From Clostridium sp. (GTDB taxonomy: Bacteria; Bacillota; Clostridia; Clostridiales; Clostridiaceae): DNA of 64,000 nt. The position numbers and the translations under genes are program-made. The stretch spans positions 1 through 64,000 of the forward strand of contig JARKVD010000011.1 in the NCBI GenBank assembly GCA_029851835.1, written 5' to 3'. Below are positions 33,971 to 42,524 of the stretch, in pieces (positions within the stretch are counted from its first letter, which is position 1; every line of letters begins with the position of its first letter). The notes below the pieces were generated by a model. It did no database searches, was not told the origin of the DNA, and saw only the letters and a list, made by a program, of their open reading frames with translations.

Positions 33971-34140
33971 AAGTGAGCATCCAGAAGTGACACTCCAAAT
34001 CTTCATTTGATTAGTGGAACTTCCACAGAGTGCATCTATGATTTGGTTAATGCAAACTTAAGTGAGAGTCTAAATTTTTAATTTAGTTACTCTAACTTAC
34101 TCTTTGAGTACTCCTTAGAGTGACTACGAGAAGAAGTTTC
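33971..34140. repeat. dispersed intergenic repeat, copy 3 (inverted)
   Basis: Read on the minus strand it contains AAATCATAGATGCACTCTGT, GGAAGTTCCA, GAAGATTTGGAGTGTCACTT and CTCACTTAAGTTTGC, matching module by module the plus-strand copy at 13821-13992, plus TCTAAGGAGT. It lies between the phosphoesterase and sigma-factor genes. Confidence 0.8.
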
Positions 34141-34226
34141 GTCTAAAATCATTATCTTATATTTATTTTTATATTAGCCATAAAAATCATATTTTAAAAA
34201 CGTATATAGTAAGAGAGGTGAAGAAA

Positions 34227-34751
34227 ATGACTAATAAAGAATTTGAAGCTAGCATCAAATTAATTATGAACAATGATAAAAAGGGATTGGAAACTATTTA
34301 TAAAGCATATATAACTTCAATATACTCTCTTATTTTTTCTATTGTTAAAAATAAAGAGAATGCTGAAGATATTACCGCTGACTTTTTTATAAAACTATGG
34401 AGTAAAGCCCATACCTATAACTTTAAGGGTCACCACAAAAGATGGCTTATGACTCTGGCACATAATTTGTCCATAGATTTTTTAAGACGAGATGGTAAGG
34501 AGTTGTTAGTTGATAACTTCATTCCTGAATCCTTATCCTACAACTCCATGGAAAGTGAAGTTCAAGGTAAATTATTGATGGATTCCTTACTTTCTAATCT
34601 TAAAGTCTCAGAGAGAGAAATTATCATTCTTCATCTTGTAAATGATCTTACTTTTAAAGATATAAGTAAAATTCTAAATAAACCTCTCGGCTCAGTAACC
34701 TGGCAGTATAACTCTGCCCTAAAAAAATTAAGGAGGTTTCACCATGAGTGA
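34227..34751 (+). CDS. ECF-type RNA polymerase sigma factor
   Basis: 174-residue sigma-70 family factor with only regions 2 and 4: DITADFFIKLWSKAHTY and WLMTLAHNLSIDFLRRDGK in region 2, and the region 4 helix-turn-helix LVNDLTFKDISKILNKPLGS. It directs polymerase to a small regulon, usually under its anti-sigma partner. The ATG at 34227 is preferred over the in-frame GTG at 34218 because AGAGAGG lies 8 nt before it. Its stop overlaps the start of the next gene, an arrangement typical of a sigma/anti-sigma pair. Confidence 0.9.
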   Translation: MTNKEFEASIKLIMNNDKKGLETIYKAYITSIYSLIFSIVKNKENAEDITADFFIKLWSKAHTYNFKGHHKRWLMTLAHNLSIDFLRRDGKELLVDNFIPESLSYNSMESEVQGKLLMDSLLSNLKVSEREIIILHLVNDLTFKDISKILNKPLGSVTWQYNSALKKLRRFHHE

Positions 34752-36041
34752 TTTTAATGAAGATAAATTAAAGGAAATATTATTGCAGGAGGCAAAGAAC
34801 AACACTCCTGATTTATGGAACAAAATTGAAGCCACCCTTCCTACTAAAAAAGCAGAACCTTTAAATAAAAATAGTAACAAACCTAAATATATTAAAGCTT
34901 TTTCTAGCATTTCGCTGCCCTTGCTTTAGTCATTGGTATTTCTATTTTTATAAAGGAACAAAATACTTCATCAGATATTGCCTCAAATGGTGATGAATTT
35001 TCGAATGCGGAACTTTTAGATATAGAAAAATATCCTTCTTCTGAAGATACAGCTCTTAATAAAGAACCTGTTAATTATGGAACCTTAAACTTTGCCGACG
35101 GTATAACACCTGCAGAAAAATATAATCAATCTGGTGGTAGTGCCTCAGCTTCTCTTAACATTATTCCATTTTCTGAAGAGCTTTTAAGTCATATGACTTG
35201 GATGGGTAAGGTTACAATCCTTAATGCTTATTATAAGGATTATAAATATGATACCTTTAGTGATAAGTTCGAACCCAATGGAAGACTTCATAACTGGCTA
35301 AAAACCATTGTATATGAAGTAAAGGTGGATGAAATATATCTTGATGATGGAAAAATTAAAGCAGGAGATATCTTTAAAGTAGAGCAGAATTCCTATAATG
35401 GATGCTCTCTCACAGACTCTGCACTATTTGACCTAAAAATTAACCATCAATATATTCTGCCTTTATTCTATGCTGGTGAAAAAATTCTTTATGAAGGCTC
35501 CTTAGACTCACAAAACTATGCTGATGGAGATATTACTCGAGACGGTTATTACTCTATTGTATATCCTTTTGCTCCTCAAATTGAAGTCACCTTGGATAAT
35601 GAATATATTTTCCATGATGAATGGTTGAGCTTAATAAATGATAAAACTGTAGATGTTATTATGCCTTATGAAAATGATGACAAAAAAGATATTTACCCTT
35701 TTGCTTCCAATGAAGAAGTTATTCAAGAAGCAGATTTTAATGATAGTAATTTAATTATAATGATTAATGATGATATTTATAAACCAATGCCTGTTAATAT
35801 GAAAATTTATTTTGATGAGAAGTTATGCCTTCATAGTAATTCAAAAAGAAAAAATGAAGCTACTATTAGCTCTAGTCTTAATATTACTAAAACTAACCAT
35901 GTTATTACAGTTACTATTAATGATAAAATAAATTCTTCTTTAATCATTGAAGCTAAAGAAGAAAAACAATGGGTTATAATTGAATATAGTAACCCTGGCG
36001 CACTCTATAGCATTTCTAATGAGCCACCTATGTTTGACTAG
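34744..36041 (+). pseudogene. anti-sigma factor-like membrane protein, frameshifted
   Basis: The first frame gives a cytoplasmic N-terminus (MSDFNEDKLKEILLQEAKNN, TPDLWNKIEATLP) and ends at a stop at 34927. From about 34910 another frame continues without break to 36041: a TM segment FAALALVIGISIFI, then about 370 extracytoplasmic residues without a known domain. One missing base around 34907-34913 explains everything; repaired, the protein has about 432 residues. It overlaps the sigma gene by 8 bp and has AAGGAGG. This could be a true mutation freeing the sigma factor, or a sequencing error. Confidence 0.85.
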
Positions 36042-36077
36042 CGATATGTCAATATTATAACTCTATAAATAAAACAT

Positions 36078-36117
36078 AACCGTCACACTGCTTTTAAAAA
36101 CAGTATGACGGTTTATT
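36078..36117 (+). terminator. terminator of the sigma/anti-sigma operon
   Basis: AACCGTCACACTG / CAGTATGACGGTT (12 of 13 paired) followed by TATTTTT. Confidence 0.88.
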
Positions 36118-36167
36118 TTTAATCTATTAAATGAAACCTAGTGAATTCTTAAAATTTACTATAAAAA

Positions 36168-36199
36168 ACAGTTAAGCATATATTTTTATGCTTAACTGT
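36168..36199 (-). terminator. cvfB terminator
   Basis: ACAGTTAAGCATA / TATGCTTAACTGT perfect 13-bp stem with T's on both sides, adjoining the cvfB stop codon. Confidence 0.9.
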
Positions 36200-36203
36200 T
36201 TTT

Positions 36204-37040
36204 TTATTTAAGTCTTGTTCCTGTTATATCCTGCTCTATAAGGCCTTTTTTCATCAATGCTCCTAAAGATCTCTTAAAGGTATTTTTACTACACTTAAAG
36301 TATTTCTTAATATCATCTGGGTTTGTTTTATCATTGAAAGTCATAGATCCACCATTTTTCTTAAGGTAGTTCATTATTACCTCTTCCGTTTCACCCATTT
36401 CATCAAGACGAGGTTTTCTAGCTGTAACTTCAACCTTTCCATCATCAAAGTACTTCTTAACTCTTACTTTAATGACATCTCCCATTTCAATATTTCCAAA
36501 GTATTCATTCTTTAACATGATTCCTCTAAATGTATTTTCAAGGGCTATAAGAAGATTTCCATTGTGGTGCTTTCCGTAAACAGTTCCCTCAATTTCTTCT
36601 CCTACATTGTAATGAGTAGTGTCATGAAGATATTTATCAACTCTTGTTGTAGCAGCTATTCTATTAGTTTTATCTACGTATAGACATAATAAATATTTCT
36701 TGCCTACTTCTAGATCATAAGCAGCTTCCTTAAATGGTACTAGAACATCTCTTTCTAAACCTATTCCAACAAAAGAACCTATATGAGACTTATCTACTAC
36801 CTCTAGATAAGCTGGCTCTCCAACCTGTGCAAGGACTGGCTTCATTGTTGCCACTGGTCTATCCATTGAATCCTTATAAATAAATACTTCTACTTCATCA
36901 TCAATTTCAATTTCTCCAATTATATTACCATTTGGTATTAAAATATCCTCAGAAGTATTTTTTCCCTGTGCATCTAGATAATATCCAAAGTCACAGCTTC
37001 TTGCTACCCTAAGGGTATTAATTTTTCCTAATTCTATCAT
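36204..37040 (-). CDS. cvfB: CvfB-like S1 RNA-binding protein
   Basis: 278 residues, matching the CvfB/YitL family: three S1-like OB-fold modules (about 1-60, 65-130, 140-215) followed by a winged-helix at the C-terminus (about 225-278, MNYLKKNGGSMTFNDKTN and FKRSLGALMKKGLIEQD). CvfB of Staphylococcus binds RNA and affects virulence gene expression; the role in clostridia is not established. AGGAGAA precedes the ATG. No partner is evident; it is followed by its own terminator. Confidence 0.9.
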   Translation of the reverse strand: MIELGKINTLRVARSCDFGYYLDAQGKNTSEDILIPNGNIIGEIEIDDEVEVFIYKDSMDRPVATMKPVLAQVGEPAYLEVVDKSHIGSFVGIGLERDVLVPFKEAAYDLEVGKKYLLCLYVDKTNRIAATTRVDKYLHDTTHYNVGEEIEGTVYGKHHNGNLLIALENTFRGIMLKNEYFGNIEMGDVIKVRVKKYFDDGKVEVTARKPRLDEMGETEEVIMNYLKKNGGSMTFNDKTNPDDIKKYFKCSKNTFKRSLGALMKKGLIEQDITGTRLK

Positions 37041-37118
37041 TCATTATTCTCCTATCTAAACTAAGAATTTTCCATAAGCATATTTATTATCTTATCCTAA
37101 ATTCCCAGTTCTTAAAAC

Positions 37119-37616
37119 CTATAACTGAGTCCAATCTATGTACTTATTAAGCTTTTCCACAAACTTAACAAGGTACTCCTCTTCAAGCTCTGAAAAATTA
37201 TTAAACTCAAAGCTGTCTATATCAAGTACCCCATAAACCTCTCCATCCTTTATGATTGGGATAACAATTTCAGAATTGCTCGCTCCATCGCAGGCAATAT
37301 GCCCTGGAAACTCATGAACATTAGCAATTCTTTGAACAGTTCTTTCAGCCGCAGCCGTACCGCATACCCCTTTACCTACTTCAATTCTGTTACATGCCGG
37401 CTTTCCTTGGAATGGACCTAAAACCAGCTGCCCCTCTCTCATAAAGTAGAATCCGCTCCAATTTACATTATCCATTATAGCATAAATTATTGCTGATGCA
37501 TTAGAAAGATTAGCATAAATATTTTTTTCAGAACTTAGCTGACCTTCTAAAAGAAGAATCATATACTTATATCTATTTTCAATGGGCAGATTTTTAGCTG
37601 CATCAATGTTTATCAT
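37119..37616 (-). CDS. msrC: free methionine-(R)-sulfoxide reductase, GAF domain
   Basis: 165-residue GAF-fold enzyme that reduces free Met-R-sulfoxide. The three conserved Cys are visible: CNRIEVGKGVCG (two) and HIACDGASNSEIV. NVNWSGFYFMREGQLVLGPFQG is typical of the family. Start overlaps the stop of the gamma carbonic anhydrase gene (TAATG) with AGGAGAG, so the two are translationally coupled. Members act with thioredoxin, which is not present here. Confidence 0.92.
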   Translation of the reverse strand: MINIDAAKNLPIENRYKYMILLLEGQLSSEKNIYANLSNASAIIYAIMDNVNWSGFYFMREGQLVLGPFQGKPACNRIEVGKGVCGTAAAERTVQRIANVHEFPGHIACDGASNSEIVIPIIKDGEVYGVLDIDSFEFNNFSELEEEYLVKFVEKLNKYIDWTQL

Positions 37617-38128
37617 TATTTCTGACTCTCCTTATATATTTCTCCCAAATGCACATAATTTTTAGCAGAAATCTTTATTGACTCTATCTCTTCTTCTGTA
37701 AGCTCTCTTACAACCTTTGCAGGTACTCCCATACAAAGAACTCCACTTGGAATCTTTTTATTTTGAGTAATAAGACTACCAGCACCAATTATAGTATTTT
37801 CACCTATCTCAGCTCCATTTAAAATTGTTGAACCCATTCCAACTAATACGTTATTTCCAACTGTACAACCATGAATTATGCAATTATGACCTATGGTAAC
37901 ATCATCACCAATAGTAGTTGCAAATTCATGATCTATGTGTACCGTTGAGTTCTCTTGAATATTAGTATTCTTGCCTATTACTGTTGGCTGATCTTCACTT
38001 CTTATTACAGCACTATACCAAATATTACTGTTTGCACCTATGATAACATCCCCAATTATGGTTGCATTTTCTGCCACAAAACAAGTTTCATGAACAATTG
38101 GTGTTTTTCCCATTATTGTTTTTATCAT
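37616..38128 (-). CDS. gamma-class carbonic anhydrase-like hexapeptide protein
   Basis: 170 residues forming a left-handed beta-helix of hexapeptide repeats (ATIIGD, VIIGAN, TIIGAG). The three zinc-binding His of gamma carbonic anhydrases are kept in STVHIDHEF, TIGHNC and IIHGC. Trimeric enzyme; in this YrdA/PaaY-like group carbonic anhydrase activity is often weak. AAGGAGG lies before the ATG at 38128; a longer frame adds 7 codons without its own ribosome site. Confidence 0.85.
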   Translation of the reverse strand: MIKTIMGKTPIVHETCFVAENATIIGDVIIGANSNIWYSAVIRSEDQPTVIGKNTNIQENSTVHIDHEFATTIGDDVTIGHNCIIHGCTVGNNVLVGMGSTILNGAEIGENTIIGAGSLITQNKKIPSGVLCMGVPAKVVRELTEEEIESIKISAKNYVHLGEIYKESQK

Positions 38129-38149
38129 TTTAACTTCCTCCTTTACCAC

Positions 38150-38470
38150 CTATTTTTATTTCTTCTCTTAATAAATTCAAATTTATATTTTTAGCGTTGT
38201 TTAAATTTTACATAACATAATAATATCATAAATACAACCTATATTCTCCAATGGATACTAAAATATTTTTCTATTTTGTTTTCTACATTTTTTTACTTAT
38301 TACGATTTTATATGATATTTATATAAGACTTTGGATAAAATATTATGTATGATTTTATAACAAATTTAATTCACACTTTATTTATTTAAAAATATAGTAA
38401 TATTTTACATATTTCTATCACATTTCTTTTCAAATTTCAATACTTGAATGTGAATTTTTTTTATACTAGA
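38150..38470. other. AT-rich gap before the NrdR boxes
   Basis: Very AT-rich, with no ORF, repeat or recognised RNA. In particular no cobalamin riboswitch B12 box is visible, though the next gene depends on B12. Confidence 0.5.
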
Positions 38471-38518
38471 ATACAATATATAGTATTCAATTTCAATTTC
38501 AAACACAATATATAGTAC
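38471..38518 (+). promoter_or_regulatory. two tandem NrdR boxes
   Basis: ATACAATATATAGTAT (38471-38486) and ACACAATATATAGTAC (38503-38518), each close to the 16-bp NrdR consensus (ACACxATATATxGTGT). They start exactly 32 bp apart, three turns of the helix, the spacing typical of NrdR control of ribonucleotide reductase genes. Confidence 0.88.
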
Positions 38519-38528
38519 TACAACCGTT

Positions 38529-38573
38529 AGGGGGTGAATTGCTAATCATACACTTATATGATTAGCTTTTATA
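38529..38573 (+). promoter_or_regulatory. nrdJ ribosome binding site with interposed hairpin
   Basis: AGGGGGTG (38529-38536), 4 nt, perfect 9-bp hairpin GCTAATCAT/ATGATTAGC (38541-38549 with 38558-38566), 7 nt, ATG. A linear spacer of 37 nt is too long; folding brings it to about 11. A nine-codon frame including the stop, beginning TTG at 38539, overlaps the hairpin. Confidence 0.7.
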
Positions 38574-41500
38574 ATGAATAATAACAATAAAATGATTAAA
38601 AGATTTTATACAAAGGCGTTAGAGAAAAATAAAACTTTAACTGTATATGATTTATTTAAGTGGAAAAAGGTTGATGTAGTTTTAAAGGACTATAAAAAGG
38701 GAACTGTCCTTGTGGATATGCGTGACCTAGAATTTCCTATCCACTATTCACAAAATGCCTGCGATATTATTGCATCAAAATATTTTAAAAGAGCATTGAT
38801 TCCAAATGAAGTTGGGTATGAAAACAGCTTGAAAATGGTAGCTCATAGATTGGTTAACTTCTGGTGTGAATCCTTAAAGGATGAAGGATTAATTGAGACT
38901 GAAGAAGACTTTAAAATTCTTTATGATGAATTAGTATACTGCTTCTTAAATCAAATGTATGCTCCAAACTCACCACAGTGGTTTAATACTGGCTTGAAAC
39001 TTTCTTATGATATTGGTGGAGAGCATCAAGGGCACTTCTATTATGATGAAAATTTGAAGAAGGTAGTTGAAAGCGTTGATAACTACACTCGAACTCAAGC
39101 TTCAGCTTGTTTTATAGTTTCTATAGAAGATAAACTACTTGGACCACACTCAATCTCTGAACAGTATGTAACAGAGACAAAACTATTTAAAGGTGGTTCT
39201 GGTTCAGGAACAAACTATTCTACTTTAAGAGCTAAGGATGAACACTTATCAGCAGGTGGACGTTCTTCTGGAGTTATGAGCTTCTTAAAGGGCTTTGACA
39301 GAAACGCTGGTACAATAAAATCTGGTGGAACTACAAGACGTGCTGCTAAAATGGTATGTCTAGACATAGATCATCCTGAAATTACTGAGTTTATAAAATG
39401 GAAGGCTACTGAGGAAGATAAAGTTAGAGCTTTAGGTAAAATGGGCTATGATGCTTCCTTCGAAGGTGAGGCCTATGAAACTGTTTCTGGTCAAAACGGA
39501 AACAACTCCATAAGATTCAGTGATGAGTTCATGGAGAAAGTTGCTGATCTTCCTAAAAATCCTGATGCAACTATTACTTTAAAGGGAAGAGTTGATCAAG
39601 GAATTAACCGAGAAGTACGCGTAGATGAGCTTTGGGATGATTTCAACAAAGCTGCTTGGCAGTGTGCTGACCCAGCTCCTCAATTTGACGATACCTTCAA
39701 CGCATGGCATACATGCCCAGGCGGAGAAGATGGCCAGTTTGGTGCAAAGCATAACAGATTAAACTCTACTAACCCATGTGGAGAATATGCTTTCCTAGAT
39801 GATACTTCTTGTAACCTAGCTTCAATTAACATATATAAGTTCTATGATAAAGATAATAAGGTATTTGATTTAGATGGGTATGTACATCTTATATCTTTAT
39901 TACAGCTTATGCTTGAATCTTCTGTTCACTGGGGTCAATTCCCTACAGAGGACATTGCAAGAAAAACATACTTATTTAGAACTACAGGACTTGGAATAGC
40001 AAACCTTGCTTCCCTTCTAATGGTTATGGGATATGCTTATGATTCAGAAGAAGCAAGAAGCCTTACTGCTGCCCTTGTAGGTATCCTTACTGGTGCTTCT
40101 TATACAGCTTCAGCTCGTATGGCTGAAAAGGTTGGTCCTTTTGAAAAGTATGAAATTAATAAGAATGCTATGCTAAGAGTTATAAGGAACCACGGAAGAG
40201 TGGCTGGTGCTTTAAATGATGATTTTGAAGAACTTCATTATGAACCAATTAAGGTTAACCACAGACTTCTAAAATCAATGGGTGCTGTAGAGATGTCAGA
40301 TATGCTAAAAAAAGTTTGGAAGGATGCCCTAACCCTTGGTGAAAAATTTGGATATAGAAATGCTCAGGTTTCCGTTGTAGCACCAACAGGAACTATCTCC
40401 TTTGCAATGGACTGCGGTGCAACTTCTATTGAGCCATACTTCTCTCACTTTATCTACAAGAAACTTTCAGGTGGTGGATTTATGACCATCGTAAATCCAA
40501 TAATAGAGGATGCTCTAAAAAATCTAGGTTACACTGACGAGGAAATTAAAGATATCGTGGATTATATCTTAAGAAAAGAAAAAGTTAATGATAATGGATA
40601 TGAGTATGAAAAAATAGTAGATGGAAAAATCGAGGGTGCTCCACACCTTAAAGAAGAACACCTTCATATCTTTGATACAGCAAATAAATGTGGTAGTGGA
40701 GAAAGATATATTCTACCAATGGGCCACGTACTTATGATGGCCGCTATTACTCCTCTTATCTCTGGTTCTGTTTCTAAGACAGTAAACCTTCCTAAGGATG
40801 CTACTGTAGAAGACTTCAAAAATGTTGTTTTAGATTCTTGGAGACTTGGAGTTAAAGGAATTTCCTTATACAGAGATGGATGTAAAGCAAGCCAGCCTTT
40901 AAATACTGTTTTAGAGGAACAAGGTGAAGCAGAGCTTGAGCAGCTTACTTATGCAGAGCTTCTTGCAAAAGCTAAAGAACTTCAAGCAAAATCTAATAAA
41001 CCTTCTTATAAATCAGTTAGAGAAAAACCAATTGGCATCAGGGTTGGCACTACTCATCCTGCTCAAATAGATGACGTAAAAATATATACTACAGTAAATA
41101 GAAGACCAAACGGTGAAATATCCGAAATATATATAACTACAGACAGAGAAGGAACAATAATAACTGGACTTTTAAATTCTCTTTCAAAATCAATTTCAGT
41201 TATGCTTCAATACCATGTTCCTGCTGCTGACATAGCTAAAATGCTTAGAGGTCAAAAATACGAACCTTACGGTTTCGTACAAAAACACCCATACATTAAG
41301 CATGTAAGCTCAATCTCTGACCTAGTAAGTAAAATAATAGACATAGAGCTTGGTGACTACTCTCGCTGCCAAATCAAGCCTGATTCAGAAGAAGCTGTAA
41401 CCTATACGGACTACAGCCCTGCAGCTCCAAAGGCTTCAAGCTCAACTCAACAAAAGGATTATTCAAAACTTGAAGGAGAACGTATCTATTCAGAGACATG

Positions 41501-41585
41501 TTCAACCTGTTCAAGCACAAACCTAGTTAGAAACGGTACTTGCAAAGTTTGTAGAGACTGCGGAACAACTACTGGATGCAGCTAA
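38574..41585 (+). CDS. nrdJ: vitamin B12-dependent (class II) ribonucleotide reductase
   Basis: 1003-residue enzyme converting ribonucleotides to deoxyribonucleotides with adenosylcobalamin as radical source. The active-site loop NPCGEYAFLDDTSCNLAS, the partner-Cys region QASACFIVS, and VVAPTGTISFAMDCGATSIEP are visible, followed by a C-terminal extension ending in a Cys-rich CSTCSSTN...CKVCRDCG module that feeds the active-site disulfide. Length suits the long clostridial form. The unusual leader hairpin and NrdR boxes upstream are described separately. Alone in its operon. Confidence 0.96.
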   Translation: MNNNNKMIKRFYTKALEKNKTLTVYDLFKWKKVDVVLKDYKKGTVLVDMRDLEFPIHYSQNACDIIASKYFKRALIPNEVGYENSLKMVAHRLVNFWCESLKDEGLIETEEDFKILYDELVYCFLNQMYAPNSPQWFNTGLKLSYDIGGEHQGHFYYDENLKKVVESVDNYTRTQASACFIVSIEDKLLGPHSISEQYVTETKLFKGGSGSGTNYSTLRAKDEHLSAGGRSSGVMSFLKGFDRNAGTIKSGGTTRRAAKMVCLDIDHPEITEFIKWKATEEDKVRALGKMGYDASFEGEAYETVSGQNGNNSIRFSDEFMEKVADLPKNPDATITLKGRVDQGINREVRVDELWDDFNKAAWQCADPAPQFDDTFNAWHTCPGGEDGQFGAKHNRLNSTNPCGEYAFLDDTSCNLASINIYKFYDKDNKVFDLDGYVHLISLLQLMLESSVHWGQFPTEDIARKTYLFRTTGLGIANLASLLMVMGYAYDSEEARSLTAALVGILTGASYTASARMAEKVGPFEKYEINKNAMLRVIRNHGRVAGALNDDFEELHYEPIKVNHRLLKSMGAVEMSDMLKKVWKDALTLGEKFGYRNAQVSVVAPTGTISFAMDCGATSIEPYFSHFIYKKLSGGGFMTIVNPIIEDALKNLGYTDEEIKDIVDYILRKEKVNDNGYEYEKIVDGKIEGAPHLKEEHLHIFDTANKCGSGERYILPMGHVLMMAAITPLISGSVSKTVNLPKDATVEDFKNVVLDSWRLGVKGISLYRDGCKASQPLNTVLEEQGEAELEQLTYAELLAKAKELQAKSNKPSYKSVREKPIGIRVGTTHPAQIDDVKIYTTVNRRPNGEISEIYITTDREGTIITGLLNSLSKSISVMLQYHVPAADIAKMLRGQKYEPYGFVQKHPYIKHVSSISDLVSKIIDIELGDYSRCQIKPDSEEAVTYTDYSPAAPKASSSTQQKDYSKLEGERIYSETCSTCSSTNLVRNGTCKVCRDCGTTTGCS

Positions 41586-41620
41586 TTTAAATGTGGTATG
41601 TATCATAATTAAAAATTTTT

Positions 41621-41650
41621 AATTAGGGCTGTTTTTATGCAGCTCTAATT
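41621..41650 (+). terminator. nrdJ terminator
   Basis: AATTAGGGCTG / CAGCTCTAATT stem (one G-T pair) followed by TAGTTT; preceded by the palindrome ATTAAAAATTTTTAAT. Confidence 0.75.
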
Positions 41651-41717
41651 TAGTTTCATTAAATTATATGGTATAATATACCTGTATTTATTTTATTTGT
41701 TATATAGGAGTTTAATT

Positions 41718-42464
41718 ATGAAGAAATTTAAATTTATAATACCACTCATCCTATTATTAGTAATAGTTACACCTACGGCATTTGCGAGACCTGGTGGCGG
41801 TGGCTCAAGTGGAGGTGGAGGTTCTAGCGGTGGCAGTAGTTCCTCTGGCGGGTCCGGTGGATATAGTAGTTCTCGTTATTATGGCGGTTCTAGTCATTAT
41901 AGAAACCCTGTTTCAAATGCAATCAATACAATAGTTTTTTTCGGAGTTACTACACTAATTATTTTTGGTAAAAGCCTTGGTACAACCTATGTGGTAAGAA
42001 AACAACACTCTCATTGTAAAAAACAACTTCGAAATTTAAGTAAATTAGATAAAAGATGGAGATTACATACAATAAATAAGGATGTACATGATGCATTTTA
42101 CTCTATGTCTGAAGCATGGACAAAAATGGACCAAGATATAGCGATAACCCATTGTACGGAAAAACTTTATAATAATCATAAAAGTAAACTTCAATGGATG
42201 GAAATAAGAAATGAAGTAAATGTTATCAAATCTCCTAAACTACTATCTAATAAAGTAGTATTGGTAAAAGATAATCTAGCTGATGAAGATACTATAATAG
42301 TTTATATAAAAGCTTCTATGATAGATTATATTGAAAAAGATGGCTATGTTACTAGTGGTAGTCGCCATGTTCGTACAAGCTATATAGAGTATTGGAAATT
42401 TGATTATATTAATGGAACTTGGATGCTAGATGAAATAATCCAACCTGAAGATTATAATGTGTAA
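41718..42464 (+). CDS. secreted/membrane protein with Tim44-like domain
   Basis: 248 residues. A signal peptide (MKKFKFIIPLILLLVIVTPT then AFA) is followed by a Gly/Ser-rich stretch (about 24-65), a TM helix (about 72-92) and a Tim44-like domain (about 110-245). Supporting stretches are AFYSMSEAWTKMDQDIA, LYNNHKSKLQWMEIR, VYIKASMIDYIEKDG and IEYWKFDYINGTWMLDEI. In mitochondria the fold binds membranes and import partners; bacterial members are poorly known. AGGAG lies before the ATG, making it preferable to the upstream TTG frame. Confidence 0.82.
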   Translation: MKKFKFIIPLILLLVIVTPTAFARPGGGGSSGGGGSSGGSSSSGGSGGYSSSRYYGGSSHYRNPVSNAINTIVFFGVTTLIIFGKSLGTTYVVRKQHSHCKKQLRNLSKLDKRWRLHTINKDVHDAFYSMSEAWTKMDQDIAITHCTEKLYNNHKSKLQWMEIRNEVNVIKSPKLLSNKVVLVKDNLADEDTIIVYIKASMIDYIEKDGYVTSGSRHVRTSYIEYWKFDYINGTWMLDEIIQPEDYNV

Positions 42465-42468
42465 ATAT

Positions 42469-42515
42469 AAAAATTAAGGTAGCACTACTTGCCAAATAAT
42501 GCTACCTTAATTTTT
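42469..42515. terminator. bidirectional terminator
   Basis: AAAATTAAGGTAGCA / TGCTACCTTAATTTT perfect 15-bp stem between convergent genes. Confidence 0.92.
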
Positions 42516-42524
42516 ACTTTATAA

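Noticed and set aside
38150-38573. Cobalamin riboswitch before nrdJ
   Set aside because: No B12-box-like GCCACTG or characteristic core is visible on either strand.
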